This document shows, piece by piece, positions 34,580 to 43,635 of a stretch of 64,000 bases of DNA (position 1 is the first letter of the stretch; each line of letters begins with the position of its first letter). The position numbers and the translations under genes are program-made. The notes beneath the pieces are model-generated. The model searched no databases. It saw only the letters and a program-made list of their open reading frames with translations, and was not told where the DNA came from. The stretch is from Bacillota bacterium (GTDB lineage: Bacteria > Bacillota > Sulfobacillia > Sulfobacillales > Sulfobacillaceae): assembly GCA_026627065.1 (NCBI GenBank), contig JAPNUO010000002.1, positions 486,899 through 550,898 on the forward strand, given 5' to 3'.

Positions 34580-34630
34580 GCGGCCGATCCCCTCGTAAAG
34601 GCTGCCTTGGGGCCCTCCGCGGTCGGCCGC
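34580..34630. terminator. inverted repeat between convergent genes
   Basis: GCGGCCGA (34580-34587) and TCGGCCGC (34623-34630) form 8-bp arms around a GC-rich loop with internal pairing. The repeat sits in the 113-bp gap between the convergent GT-C-like and GT4 genes. No T-run follows on either side. Confidence 0.35.
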
Positions 34631-34653
34631 ACCTCGTTGGGGTGGGCCGTGAA

Positions 34654-35799
34654 TTAGGCGAGGGGCCGCGCGCGCAGGAGGGCGTCGTATACTCCCAGCG
34701 TCTTGTCAGCCGCCGCGCGCCAAGAAAAGCGGCGGCTCCATCGAAGCCCGCGGGCGCCGTAGTCGCGCCGCAGGCGGGGCAGGGTGGCCAGTTGCCGCAT
34801 GCCCGCGGCGATGGCTGACGGATCATGAGGATTGACCAGGAGCGCCGATGATCCTGCGACCTCCTGAGGGGCGCCCAGGTTGGAGGTGATTACCGGCGTT
34901 CCCAAAGCCATGGCCTCCACAATGGGAAGGCCGAAGCCTTCCGCCAGGCTGGGATAGACGAGGGCCAGCGCGTGTTGGAGGAGCGCTAACAGCAAGGGCT
35001 CGGGCACATAGCCCAGGTAGACCACGCGGCCGTGAAGACGCCAGGCGGCCAAGGTGCGCGACAGCCAGTCGACGTCGTCGTCCTGCCAGCGACCGACAAT
35101 GGCCAACTTGACGTCCGGCAGCTGGCGGCTGACCTCGCGAAACGCCTGCAGCAGGCGGTCGTAGTTTTTTTGGGGCTCGCGCGGGCCGACGGCGAGAAAG
35201 TAGCGCGCGCCGGGTAGATGGGGAGGCGGCGGCCAAGCCCTCTGAAATTTTGCGAGGTCAAGGCCGGGGTAGATGACGGAAATGCGCTCGGGAGGGATGT
35301 TGAGGAGCCGCACCGCATCGGCTTTGACTTGGTGGCTTACGGCAATGATGTGATGCACGGTGCGAAGCTTCCGGAAATAGGCATGCCAGCGCCACTGGCT
35401 GAGAATTTGCGAGGGATGGCAGGACGCAGGGGATGCGGGACGCTCTTTGAGCGGCGTGAGGTCGTGAAGCGTGGCCACGGTGAGGACGCCGGGCACCCTT
35501 ACCACTCCATTAAAGTCGGTGGCGTGAAACAGCCGCGCCTTGGCGGTCCAGAGAGCCCGACGCAGGAAGAGCTCGTTGTAAAGCCAATAGACCTGCGCGG
35601 GCCGATGCGGGCGATAGGCGCGGAAACCGGCTTGGGCTAAGATGGCCGGGGCGACGGCTTCCAGCGTATTGGTGGCCAGCACAAAGCGAATGCGATCCGG
35701 CGCCAGCTCAAGGAGTCCCTGGCTTAACGACTCGACATAGGTGCCGACGCCACGAAAACGGTGCTCCGACTGTAGCGGCGTCGCGTCCACGAAGATCAC
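34654..35799 (-). CDS. family 4 glycosyltransferase (mannosyltransferase-like)
   Basis: About 381 residues, GT-B fold. The N-terminus VDATPLQSEHRFRGVGTYVESLSQGL is the typical start of GT4 enzymes acting early on polyprenyl-linked glycans. HDLTPLKER, HHIIAVSHQVKADAVRLLNI and PERISVIYPGLD follow, then YFLAVGPREPQKNYDRLLQAF and YPSLAEGFGLPIVEAMALGTPVITSNLGAPQEVAG, the donor-binding E-x7-E motif. GTG 35799 has AAAGGGG 8 nt upstream and is preferred. ATG 35817 is in frame but has no ribosome site, though it lies 5 bp from the DUF1616 stop and could be coupled. Confidence 0.9.
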   Translation of the reverse strand: MIFVDATPLQSEHRFRGVGTYVESLSQGLLELAPDRIRFVLATNTLEAVAPAILAQAGFRAYRPHRPAQVYWLYNELFLRRALWTAKARLFHATDFNGVVRVPGVLTVATLHDLTPLKERPASPASCHPSQILSQWRWHAYFRKLRTVHHIIAVSHQVKADAVRLLNIPPERISVIYPGLDLAKFQRAWPPPPHLPGARYFLAVGPREPQKNYDRLLQAFREVSRQLPDVKLAIVGRWQDDDVDWLSRTLAAWRLHGRVVYLGYVPEPLLLALLQHALALVYPSLAEGFGLPIVEAMALGTPVITSNLGAPQEVAGSSALLVNPHDPSAIAAGMRQLATLPRLRRDYGARGLRWSRRFSWRAAADKTLGVYDALLRARPLA

Positions 35800-35822
35800 G
35801 GAGGATTCCCCTTTCATCGACG

Positions 35823-36680
35823 TTAGGGATTGGAGGCCGGCGGCTCAACATGGTAGGACAACCACAGCGCGCGGTATCGGCGATCAGAATGGCGGGGGGT
35901 GAGCCAAAAGATCACCCGCTGGACGCCGACCGCGTGGGTGGGAAGGGCGATGGCGGCAGACCACCGGTGCTTGACGCGAATGGTGCGATCGACGAAGAGA
36001 CGGGCGCCGGCTTGAGCAAAGAGCCGATAGGTTGTCGGCCTCGCGGTGCCCTGGTTGACAGTGAGCCGCACAACCACCCGGCTGTCTTCCTCCACGTAAC
36101 CGGGCAGGCCGGTTTGGCGGTTTTGCAGCGTCGTGACGTAAAACGCCGGAGAGCGCGCGGTCAGCGCGGGGCGGATTGCGAGCGCCGTGCCTACGGCCAG
36201 GACGAGGGCACTGGCGAGGGCAGCATAGTGGACCGGTTTGATGCGATACGCCGGGGAGGATTCCGAACGCCCAAAGAGGCGGCGGTAGGCTGCCCACGAA
36301 ACGGCTGCAAAAATGACGGCCGCGAGCCCGAGAGAAAGCCGCTGGCCGGTAATGCGGATATCCAGCCGGCTCATCACCAGTGCCAACAGCACCACGACGC
36401 TGATGCTGAAGACGAGCGAGAGGACCAGCCGTTCTTCCATGGACAGCGCGTCGTTGTTCCACAGGGCCGCCGTCAGGCTGTAGCCCGGTCCGAGTCCCCC
36501 GACGAGGAGGGCCAAGACGGCCCGGGGGAAGGTTTCCGTTCCCCCCAGAGAGGAGAGCGCAAGAAGCCCGGCAGCGGCACAGAACAGCAGGCCCAGATCG
36601 AGAAAGTGGACCAGACGTGGCGCTTTTTTCTGCGCAATGCGCGACGGCGGAAGGCGCGACGACGCGTACAATGCTCTCAC
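35823..36680 (-). CDS. DUF1616-type membrane protein
   Basis: A 285-residue protein. Four N-terminal membrane helices occupy about residues 25-140, with LVGGLGPGYSLTAALWNNDALSMEERLVLSLVFSISVVVL matching the DUF1616 signature (PGY.L..ALFP....L...ER..LS...S). A fifth helix (HYAALASALVLAVGTALAI) leads into an external domain of about 110 residues with beta-strand character. DUF1616 proteins are common in archaeal and some bacterial surface-glycan loci; their role is unknown. GTG 36680 is used. TTG 36671, with GAGGTGA at good spacing, is an alternative. It forms a two-gene unit with the GT4 downstream. Confidence 0.78.
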   Translation of the reverse strand: MRALYASSRLPPSRIAQKKAPRLVHFLDLGLLFCAAAGLLALSSLGGTETFPRAVLALLVGGLGPGYSLTAALWNNDALSMEERLVLSLVFSISVVVLLALVMSRLDIRITGQRLSLGLAAVIFAAVSWAAYRRLFGRSESSPAYRIKPVHYAALASALVLAVGTALAIRPALTARSPAFYVTTLQNRQTGLPGYVEEDSRVVVRLTVNQGTARPTTYRLFAQAGARLFVDRTIRVKHRWSAAIALPTHAVGVQRVIFWLTPRHSDRRYRALWLSYHVEPPASNP

Positions 36681-36702
36681 CTCTTGCTATTGATGACACA
36701 TC

Positions 36703-36731
36703 TTGTCTTTAGTGTCAATAAATGGTATTAA
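36703..36731 (+). promoter_or_regulatory. promoter of the flippase gene
   Basis: TTGTCT (36703-36708), 17-bp spacer, then TATTAA (36726-36731) with an upstream TGG giving an extended -10. Transcription would start near 36738, so ATG 36722 or 36731 cannot be the start and a very short leader is implied. Confidence 0.5.
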
Positions 36732-36748
36732 TGAGAAAAACAGTAAGG

Positions 36749-38275
36749 ATGATGGATACGGTAGATCCTGCCGAATCCCAAGAGATTTCGCCAAAACTCC
36801 TCCATCTCTGGCATCATGCAGTCCAATACATTCCCTCCTCCTTGGTGCCGGCCCTCACTGCCGCAGCCGCCACGGCCGTGTTTACGCGGCTGCTCAGTCC
36901 CGGACAGTACGGTCTGTACAGTTTGGCTTTAGCCGTGGTCGTCCCTGCCACCACGGTTTTTGGCCAGCTCACCGGCAATGGGACGGGCCGTTACTACCAA
37001 GAGTACGCCCGGCGCGGACAACTGGACGCCTATCGTCAGGCGGTGAGCTGGCTCACCTACCTCACAGTTGCCCTCGTGGCCCTTTTCACGCTGGGAACGT
37101 TTGGGATCTTCTGGAGTCAGTCGGCGAGGCCTGCGCTTCTCTGGCTGGTCTTGGGTGTGGGAGCGCTGGTGGCGGTACAAAGTGTGGCCACCATTGTCAC
37201 ACCCATCCTGTCGGCCAAGTTTCTCCCCGCCACTTATTCCGTGGCCCTAGCGTTCAGCGCCCTCTTCTCCTTTGGCATCGAGTGGGGCTGCCTTCTGGTG
37301 TTCGGCATTCACGCCTATTGGCTTCTCTGGGGCGCGGCCTTGGGTCAATTGGTGATGTTGCCCTATCTGTTCCGTTACTTTCCGCTGGTTGGGCTCTCTC
37401 GGGTGTTGTCGCTCACGGCAGAGGCGAAAGTTGCCGTGCGGCAATTTTTAAGCTTTGGGATTCCCACCGCCTTTTGGGTGCTCAGCGCCTCGCTCATGGG
37501 GACGGCGGACCGCTTTTTGCTGTCGACTTTCCGCGGCGAAGCGGTGGTGGGCGTGTATAGCATCAACGTGAGCATTGCCGGCCAGGCCATGGGGCTGGCA
37601 GCCGGGCCCATGATTGCGGCGTCCTGGCCTATGCTGATGGACCGCTTTCACCGCGAAGGACGGGCCGCCACCGAAACGGCCCTGGCGTTCGCCACCCGCA
37701 TGTTTATCCTTGTTGCCTTGGGCATTGCGGGGGCGACGGCCGTTGTGGGGCCTGCCGTGGAAGATGTCTTTTTAGGTGCCCACTTCACCACGGGTGCCTT
37801 CTTGCTGCTGCCGCTCAGTATGGCCACCGCCTTCTGGGCCGCGGGGCGGCTCGGGCACGCCGCGCTTAAGCTCACCGCCGGCAAATGGCTTTTGGTCGCC
37901 GATGCATTAGGGGCGGGGCTCTTCAACGTGATCCTCAACCTGTGCCTGATACCGCGCTGGGGCATGATGGGCGCGGCCTTGAGTCTGACGGCTGGTTTTT
38001 TTCTGTATACCGCGCTTGTCTGGTGGCAATCGCGCGCGCTGGTGGCGTGGCGGATAGACTGGGGCTTTCTCGGCCAAACCATATGCCTCGCGCTGGTTTC
38101 GGCAATTTTGGCCCAGGGCCTCGAAAGGGCAGCGGCCGCGTGGCCCGTGGCGGCGCGCATGGCCGCGGGCACGGGCGTGTTTGGCCTGGGATATGCCGCC
38201 GGCGCTTGGCTTTTATGGAGGCGCTTGCCGCCCCTTGGGGGCGAGGCGGCGTCCGGTGTGGACGGACGCGGCTAA
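36749..38275 (+). CDS. Wzx/MATE-type polysaccharide flippase
   Basis: About 508 residues with 12-14 membrane helices. The N-terminal YIPSSLVPALTAAAATAVFTRLLSPGQYGLYSLALAVVVPATTVFG matches polysaccharide biosynthesis/transport proteins (the FTRLLSPxxYGLYSL pattern). GDRFLLSTFRGEAVVGVYSI-like ADRFLLSTF.GEAVVGVYS near residue 250 is also typical. It moves lipid-linked repeat units to the outside. ATG 36749 or 36752 is chosen because the promoter's -10 box covers the earlier ATGs; no strong ribosome site is visible, so initiation may be nearly leaderless. The last 63 bp overlap the convergent GT4 gene. Confidence 0.88.
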   Translation: MMDTVDPAESQEISPKLLHLWHHAVQYIPSSLVPALTAAAATAVFTRLLSPGQYGLYSLALAVVVPATTVFGQLTGNGTGRYYQEYARRGQLDAYRQAVSWLTYLTVALVALFTLGTFGIFWSQSARPALLWLVLGVGALVAVQSVATIVTPILSAKFLPATYSVALAFSALFSFGIEWGCLLVFGIHAYWLLWGAALGQLVMLPYLFRYFPLVGLSRVLSLTAEAKVAVRQFLSFGIPTAFWVLSASLMGTADRFLLSTFRGEAVVGVYSINVSIAGQAMGLAAGPMIAASWPMLMDRFHREGRAATETALAFATRMFILVALGIAGATAVVGPAVEDVFLGAHFTTGAFLLLPLSMATAFWAAGRLGHAALKLTAGKWLLVADALGAGLFNVILNLCLIPRWGMMGAALSLTAGFFLYTALVWWQSRALVAWRIDWGFLGQTICLALVSAILAQGLERAAAAWPVAARMAAGTGVFGLGYAAGAWLLWRRLPPLGGEAASGVDGRG

Positions 38276-39376
38276 CGCTTCCAGACAGGCCTCTTCGAGC
38301 TTTTGTCCGACGATAGGCCAGGCGTAGTGGCGCTCCACCCATTGACGCCCCTGACGGCCCATGCGGGCGCGTTCTCTGGGATGCTCCGCCATCCACGCGA
38401 GCGCTTGAAACAACGCCTCGTCGTCGACCGGAATTAAGAGGCCGGTCTCGCGGTGCTGCACCACCTGGCGGACTCCCGGAAGGTTGGTGGCCACCACCGG
38501 GGTTTGGCAGGCCATGGATTCAACCAAGACCATCCCGAAGGATTCCGTGTTCCGGGACGGCAACACGGTGACGTCGGCGGCGCTGTAGTACCAAGGCAGC
38601 CGTTGGTGATCAGCGCCGCCCTCAAAGCGAACGCGGTCCCGGAGACCGAGCTTTTGGGCTTCGCGCTCAAAGGCCGGGCGCAGGGGGCCGTCTCCGACGA
38701 CCAGCAACAGACCATGGCTCAGGCGTGTCCAGGCTCTGAGAAGGGCGGACAGGTTTTTAAAGGGATGGGCGGCGTCGAGTGCCCCGACAAATAAGCCGAG
38801 AAATTGGTCGGGGGGGAGGTTCAAGACGCGGCGACAGGCGGCAGCATCGTAAGGTTTAAAGAGGTCGGTGCTGACGCCGTTGGGCACCTCCACAGCGTGC
38901 AGGCCGGGAAAGAGGGCTTTCAGGTGATCGCGGCTGACCGCAATGACCCGCGCGGCGCGGCGGAGAGCCCACGGCTCAATGACCGCGTTGTATCCGGAAA
39001 ATAGCCAGGCCTTGAGGCCGGATTCGGCCCAGAGGCGATTGTGGTATGTCAGCAAGAGGGGAATGCCATAGCGACGAGCGGCGACGAGCGTCATTTCGGT
39101 GCCAAAAATGAAGGGGTAGTGCAGGTGAATGAGGTCAAAACCGCGCAAGGCCGCGCCCAAACCTGGCAAGAAGGGCGCATTACCCACTGTGAGGAGGGGG
39201 GTGAGGTATCGTGTCTCAAAGGGCTTGCGATCGTCGGGAAACGGCACCCGCGGGCGCTGGGTGAACACGGTGACCTCATGTCCCCGCTCGCTGAGTAAGC
39301 GCGCGTTATGATAAGCGACGTTGCCGCTTCCGGCCTGATAGGGGGGAAACGTGGCGGTGACCTCTGCAATCTTCAT
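38213..39376 (-). CDS. family 4 glycosyltransferase (PimB/WfcD-like)
   Basis: A 387-residue GT-B enzyme. MKIAEVTATFPPYQAGSGNVAYHNARLLSERGHEVTVFT is a typical GT4 start, followed by LLLTYHNRLW, ARVIAVSRDHLKAL, VEVPNGVSTDLFKP, FVGALDAAHPFKNLSALLRAW and LPSRNTESFGMVLVESMACQTPVVATNLPGVRQVV, which contains the donor-site E-x7-E. ATG 39376 gives the conserved start; the open frame continues to 39469 but adds an unlikely tail. Its 3' end overlaps the flippase gene by 63 bp in convergent orientation. Confidence 0.9.
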   Translation of the reverse strand: MKIAEVTATFPPYQAGSGNVAYHNARLLSERGHEVTVFTQRPRVPFPDDRKPFETRYLTPLLTVGNAPFLPGLGAALRGFDLIHLHYPFIFGTEMTLVAARRYGIPLLLTYHNRLWAESGLKAWLFSGYNAVIEPWALRRAARVIAVSRDHLKALFPGLHAVEVPNGVSTDLFKPYDAAACRRVLNLPPDQFLGLFVGALDAAHPFKNLSALLRAWTRLSHGLLLVVGDGPLRPAFEREAQKLGLRDRVRFEGGADHQRLPWYYSAADVTVLPSRNTESFGMVLVESMACQTPVVATNLPGVRQVVQHRETGLLIPVDDEALFQALAWMAEHPRERARMGRQGRQWVERHYAWPIVGQKLEEACLEALAASVHTGRRLAPKGRQAPP

Positions 39377-39845
39377 GAAAACTCGCAGCGCGGAACCCGA
39401 GCCGTGAGGGATGGGAAGCGCGCCGCTTCCTCCTTTCCAGGACGAGGGGATCTTCGGGGCCGTCTCCATGCGATGCCGCTGGCACGGACAATGATTGTGA
39501 CGTGGCGAGGCAGGATGCGGGGACCCCGGGACGCCTGACGCGGCCGCGACGGGGTCTGTGCACCCTTCGGGCCCTTTTCGCCCCGAACAGGCTTCGGCCC
39601 ACGAAGCGGTGTTGTCTGCCCGATTGGCGTTCCCTCAACCGGGCGCGCGGATGGCGGACAAGGGTCAGCTTGCGGCCGTTTCCCTTGTGCGGGGTCATCC
39701 CGGTCATCTGTTGCCCACCTCGTTCCTGTGTGGTTCATCCTCAGTCTCTGAGTCAAGCGTTCTGTCGCTAGCCCGTCGCCGCCGTAGCTGGACGGAGGCG
39801 GCATCGGGCAGCGTCCGGGTCTGGCTTTCTCCGTGCGCCGACGCG
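39377..39845. other. 469 bp without a gene between two minus-strand glycosyltransferases
   Basis: No frame with recognisable product on either strand and no clear promoter or repeat. Base composition is similar to the surroundings. It must hold the promoter for the GT4 gene ending at 38213. Confidence 0.5.
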
Positions 39846-40994
39846 TCACGCCCCTGTTTCAGGAAGGCTTTTGGCGTGAGCGCGTCCGGTGACGCGCTGG
39901 TAAATGGCCCAGGTCTCCCAGGCGGTCCGCTCCCAGCTAAACTCCTCGGCGCGTTCACGCCCGGCGTGAAACAGGCGAAGGCGCACGTCGGGGCGGAGGC
40001 AGGCTTCCATGGCCTGCTGCAGCTCTTCGAGATTCCTGGGATTGACCAAGAATCCCGCCAAGCCGACCACTTCCGGCAGACTGGAGAGGTTGGAAGCAAT
40101 GACCGGGGTGCCGTGGGCCAGCGCCTCCAGTGCCGGCAGCCCAAACCCTTCGTAAAACGAGGGAAACACCAGCGCGGTGGCTCCGTAATACAGCACGTCG
40201 AGGTGCGCGTCGGGCACAAAGCCGAGGCGCCGCACCCCGGGTGGCATGCGGGGCTGACCGGGGGGAGGCGGACCGACAAGGGCCAAGGTCGTCTCCGGGT
40301 GATGGCGGTGCACCCGTTCAAAGGCTTGAAGACTGCCCGCGATATTCTTTCGTTTATGGGCGCTTCCCACGTAAAGATAGTAGGGCTGTGAAAGCCGGTA
40401 CTGCCGCAGGAGGCTGGGCAGCTCCCCTCGCCACCGGTGGAGGTCCTGGAGGGTAGGGTACCGGGTGCCCAGCCGCGTCACATGAAGACGATCCTCCGGC
40501 AGATGGAGATGGCGCATAAGGTCGAGGCGCGAGGCGGTACTGGTGGTGATGATGCCGTCGACCGTCGCCGGCGTTTTCGCCAGGTACGTGCGATACACAA
40601 AACGCGTCAGCCACGGCTGGTATTCGGGATGGACAAGGGGAATGGCGTCGTGAATGGTGACAAGGCGCGCATATCTCGGCGTCCGGGGCGTCACAAACGG
40701 CGCAATCCCGCAGGGATCGTGAATGATGTCGAGGCGGAGCCGGCGCTGGGCGGCCGGGAGATCGAGGGGACCAAAGGCGAGAACCCCTGGCAGGCGCCTG
40801 AGTCGCGGCAGGGGAAAGGTCTCAAAATCCCGATACCACGACAGCGGCGATTCGGGATAGGGGTTGAGCAGCACGAGATGCAAGGGCACTCCCAAGCGGC
40901 GAAACGCATAGGTGAGTTCTCGCGCGTAGCGGCCAATGCCGGTCAGGTGCTGGGACATGCCGTAAGTCAAGAGTCCAACCCGAAGGGTGTTCAT
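39846..40994 (-). CDS. family 4 glycosyltransferase
   Basis: A 382-residue GT-B enzyme. Domain one has [31 protein letters not shown] and [18 protein letters not shown]. Domain two has [27 protein letters not shown] near residue 210 and [39 protein letters not shown] near 285, the donor-binding motif. This resembles mannosyl- and rhamnosyltransferases of capsule clusters. ATG 40994 has GGGAGG 5-6 nt upstream. It is divergent from the DUF4012 gene. Confidence 0.9.
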   Translation of the reverse strand: MNTLRVGLLTYGMSQHLTGIGRYARELTYAFRRLGVPLHLVLLNPYPESPLSWYRDFETFPLPRLRRLPGVLAFGPLDLPAAQRRLRLDIIHDPCGIAPFVTPRTPRYARLVTIHDAIPLVHPEYQPWLTRFVYRTYLAKTPATVDGIITTSTASRLDLMRHLHLPEDRLHVTRLGTRYPTLQDLHRWRGELPSLLRQYRLSQPYYLYVGSAHKRKNIAGSLQAFERVHRHHPETTLALVGPPPPGQPRMPPGVRRLGFVPDAHLDVLYYGATALVFPSFYEGFGLPALEALAHGTPVIASNLSSLPEVVGLAGFLVNPRNLEELQQAMEACLRPDVRLRLFHAGRERAEEFSWERTAWETWAIYQRVTGRAHAKSLPETGA

Positions 40995-41145
40995 GCCAAC
41001 CTCCCGCGTCTATCGCTTGTCTGTTCCCTTTTATTTAGCGTGAGTCGTGCTCCGGCCGATAAGGGGACAGCCCTCGGCCCCGGTAGGGGCTGGTCCTACG
41101 GGCGCGCAAAAGAAGGGAACCCGGGCCGTCGAACGGGTTGAGATA

Positions 41146-41164
41146 TGGTATTAAATGGTAAAAT
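41146..41164 (+). promoter_or_regulatory. tandem extended -10 elements before the DUF4012 gene
   Basis: TGG-TATTAA (41146-41154) and TGG-TAAAAT (41156-41164) lie 10 bp apart, just before ATG 41185 with its GGGAGG at 41171-41176. Their position means ATG 41155 is not the start. Confidence 0.4.
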
Positions 41165-41184
41165 CGCGGCGGGAGGCGACAGGC

Positions 41185-42951
41185 ATGATCACACCGACAC
41201 CGAGGCGTGCACGGTTCAAACCGCCGATCCCCTATCGGCGCGTGGTGGCAGGAGGGGCCGCTGCGCTAGTTCTCGCGGCGGGAACCTGGTGGGGAGCAAA
41301 CACTGCACGGGCGGCCAGGACGGTCGTTGGCCGCCTCCCGGCAGTGACGCGGGCGCTCGCCCGCCGCCATACGGCTGTTGCTCTCGAGACCTTGGCGACG
41401 CTCGCATCGCCGGCGGCCCTGTTAGAAGAGCGGCTGGCATGGCTCACGTTCTTTCGCTGGCTTCCCGGATGGGGGCCGAAGATCCGGAGCCTTGAGTGGG
41501 ATGTCGCGCTGGTGGCGACGGCGGCGCGGGCCTCCGCAGATCTGGTCCCGGCCCTTCGGGCCGGGAGCGAGAGCTCGCATCCGCTCCATGCCTTTTTGCG
41601 TCGGCTCACGCCCCGCGCGGTGCTCGCCAGCGCTCGCGCGGCCGAAACCATCGAGCGGATGCCGGAGACGTCGTGGCTGGTGCCGGCGTCGACGGTTCGG
41701 GCGCTCTCCCGGCTAAAACGGGGGCTCCGGCCTTGGGAAGGCCTGGCGCGCATGGCACTTCATCATCCTCGGGGTGTCAAGACGCTCCTGAGTTCCACGG
41801 AGACGACGCGCTTTTTGGTGCTGTTTCAAGACAGCGGGGAATTGCGGTCCACGGGCGGCTTTCTCGCCGCCTACGGCTATCTGACCTGGCACGACCGCCG
41901 CCTTCAGCTGACGTTTGAGCCCGATATCGGCGCCCTGAACAATCATTTGACCCGGCATCTTCCGGCCCCCTGGGTCATCCGGGAATACTTTCATCAGCCG
42001 CGTCTTTCGTTTATCAACGCCAATCTCAACCCCAACGTGCCGGCGAGCGCCCGCGTGATTGAAGCGCTGTACCGCTCGGTGCCCCGCCATCGTCCCGTTC
42101 AGGGCATTGTGTGGGTGGACTCGTGGTTTGCGGACGCGGTGCTTCGGGCGCTGGGGCCGGTGCACGCGGAGGGGACGACGTTTACCGCCGAAAACCTCAT
42201 TCCCCTAATGGAGGCGATGGCAGAGCGCCGTCCGTTGCCCGGCAACCGCCGCTTATTATTCCTGGGCTCCATGTTAAATCAGCTGAAAGCGCGGGCGGAG
42301 TCTTCGGTAGCGGCCCTCACCGCCCTGGGCCCGGTGGTGCGCCGCGGCCTTGCCGATCAAGACGTGATGCTCTATGCCAACAACCCCACAGTGGAGCGCT
42401 GGCTTGTTCAGAAGGGGTGGGCGGGAGCGATTGGGCGCCTGGCCGGGGTCAACAGCTTTCTTTTGGTGAATGACAACTACGGTGGCCTGAAGGACAACGA
42501 CGACCTGGCCACCAACGTGCGCATTCAGCTGATCCACCATGCCCACGGGGCCATCATCGAACGCGTCACCACCACGTGGACGATGACCGGCGTGGCCGAC
42601 GGGTGGATGATTGGCACGTACGTGGGTTATGTCGAATGCATCGTGCCGCGGGGCACTCGGCTCTTACGGCTGAGCGGCCCTCATCACCACGGGATCCGCC
42701 GCGAGACGTGGAAGGGGTTGGACCGTGAGGTCTACGGCACGGGCATCTTGCTGGCAGCCCGCCGCAATCCCGCCGAGCCTCCCAAGGTGGAGCGCCTGAC
42801 CTGGACCTTTGAGCTTCCTCGCTTGACCCACACCGGCCGCCTCGTCTACCTTTTGCAGCCGGGAAGCCACGCCGAGTCCCTGACTTATCTTCGCGGCGCG
42901 ACGTGGGTTACCGAACCCGTTCACCATAGGCTGACCATTCATCTGTCCTGA
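41185..42951 (+). CDS. DUF4012-domain membrane-anchored extracellular protein
   Basis: A 588-residue protein. An N-terminal helix (VVAGGAAALVLAAGTWWGANTA) anchors it, followed by an extracellular domain. The DUF4012 signature is clear: FLVLFQDSGELRSTGGFLAAYGYLTW near residue 215 (family LL.FQNN.ELR.TGGFIGSYG), LSFINANLNPNVPASARVIEALY near 282 and VQGIVWVDSWFADAVLRALGPV near 312. DUF4012 proteins occur in exopolysaccharide loci of Firmicutes and Actinobacteria; biochemical function is unknown, and some have been compared with LytR-type wall-attachment partners. Start ATG 41185 has GGGAGG 8 nt upstream. The 3' end overlaps the convergent gene by 44 bp. Confidence 0.82.
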   Translation: MITPTPRRARFKPPIPYRRVVAGGAAALVLAAGTWWGANTARAARTVVGRLPAVTRALARRHTAVALETLATLASPAALLEERLAWLTFFRWLPGWGPKIRSLEWDVALVATAARASADLVPALRAGSESSHPLHAFLRRLTPRAVLASARAAETIERMPETSWLVPASTVRALSRLKRGLRPWEGLARMALHHPRGVKTLLSSTETTRFLVLFQDSGELRSTGGFLAAYGYLTWHDRRLQLTFEPDIGALNNHLTRHLPAPWVIREYFHQPRLSFINANLNPNVPASARVIEALYRSVPRHRPVQGIVWVDSWFADAVLRALGPVHAEGTTFTAENLIPLMEAMAERRPLPGNRRLLFLGSMLNQLKARAESSVAALTALGPVVRRGLADQDVMLYANNPTVERWLVQKGWAGAIGRLAGVNSFLLVNDNYGGLKDNDDLATNVRIQLIHHAHGAIIERVTTTWTMTGVADGWMIGTYVGYVECIVPRGTRLLRLSGPHHHGIRRETWKGLDREVYGTGILLAARRNPAEPPKVERLTWTFELPRLTHTGRLVYLLQPGSHAESLTYLRGATWVTEPVHHRLTIHLS

Positions 42952-43525
42952 CGGTATTGTCTCGCGGGCAGGGCCAACCGAGCGGATGGCGAATGGCGTA
43001 AAAGAGGTGGCCTTCCCGAAGAAGCCTTTGCCAGTACTCTTCTCGCGGCATGGCAAGCGCGTCTTGTGCATGCTCTTCGGGAAGGCGGGAGAGCACGGCC
43101 GGTCCGACGACCCCGGCGGTCGAGGCAGGACGGTATTTGCCCCCGGCATCCGTGAACGGGACCTGGTGCGACGATGGCGGCGCGGCATGGACCAGGGCAA
43201 CCTCGGAGTGAAGGTCCAAGACAAGTTCTAGCGCTTCGATGGCGGTGGCTCTGAGCGATTCGCCAGCTTCCAGGATCATCAGATAGGACCCAAGGGCCCG
43301 GGAGGGCAGGGCTGTCAGCGACTGGGGCGAACAGCAGTGTACGTACGGCAAGTAAGGCCGGAGGGCAGCGCTCGGCGTGAAGGCGGGATCGGCTAGGCAG
43401 ACGACGACAGTCTCTGGGCGATGCGTTTGTTCCAGAAGGCTTTCTAAGGTCAGGCTGAGGTCATCGGTGGGATGAGTCTGGCGCACCAGGGCCAAAACCT
43501 TCGAGGGCAGCCGGAAGCGATTCAT
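42908..43525 (-). CDS. small GT2-like protein
   Basis: A 205-residue protein with a shortened GT-A pattern: VLALVRQTHPTDDLSLTLESLLEQTHRPETVVVCLADPA matches the GT2 opening (S..SLL.Q....E.VVV), and LGSYLMILEAGESLRATAIEALELVLDLHSEVALVHAAP matches the D(G/A)D region, but with EAGE instead of a clear DxD. The C-terminal part is truncated relative to GT2 enzymes. It may be a diverged or inactive glycosyltransferase. ATG 43525 has GGAGGA 7 nt upstream; it converges on the DUF4012 gene. Confidence 0.6.
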   Translation of the reverse strand: MNRFRLPSKVLALVRQTHPTDDLSLTLESLLEQTHRPETVVVCLADPAFTPSAALRPYLPYVHCCSPQSLTALPSRALGSYLMILEAGESLRATAIEALELVLDLHSEVALVHAAPPSSHQVPFTDAGGKYRPASTAGVVGPAVLSRLPEEHAQDALAMPREEYWQRLLREGHLFYAIRHPLGWPCPRDNTVRTDEWSAYGERVR

Positions 43526-43555
43526 CAACGTTCCTCCTTACCCCATGTCGATGGA

Positions 43556-43611
43556 ATGGGTATTCCTAGGGTAGCGGAGGGGCATGGGGCTCGCCACAGG
43601 GGTATCCCCTG
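43556..43611. promoter_or_regulatory. two NarL-like heptamers, one within a 15-bp palindrome
   Basis: The minus strand reads TACCCAT at 43562-43556 and TACCCCT at 43604-43598; both fit the NarL-family heptamer TACYYMT. The second lies in the palindrome CAGGGG-TAT-CCCCTG (43597-43611). They sit in the gap after the receiver-like gene and before the GT2-like gene on the minus strand. Confidence 0.35.
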
Positions 43612-43635
43612 GCACTTTGCGGGGGCGTCCCGCGT

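Noticed and set aside
35850..36731. Plus-strand open frame of 293 codons opposite the DUF1616 gene
   Set aside because: Arg/Gly/Pro-rich shadow of a clear membrane-protein gene on the other strand.
39558..40391. Plus-strand open frame of 277 codons
   Set aside because: Most of it is the antisense of the GT4 gene at 39846-40994, and its first part has low-complexity, shadow-like composition.
42908..43525. Full glycosyltransferase call for the 205-residue protein
   Set aside because: Too short and lacking a clear DxD motif; called only as GT2-like.
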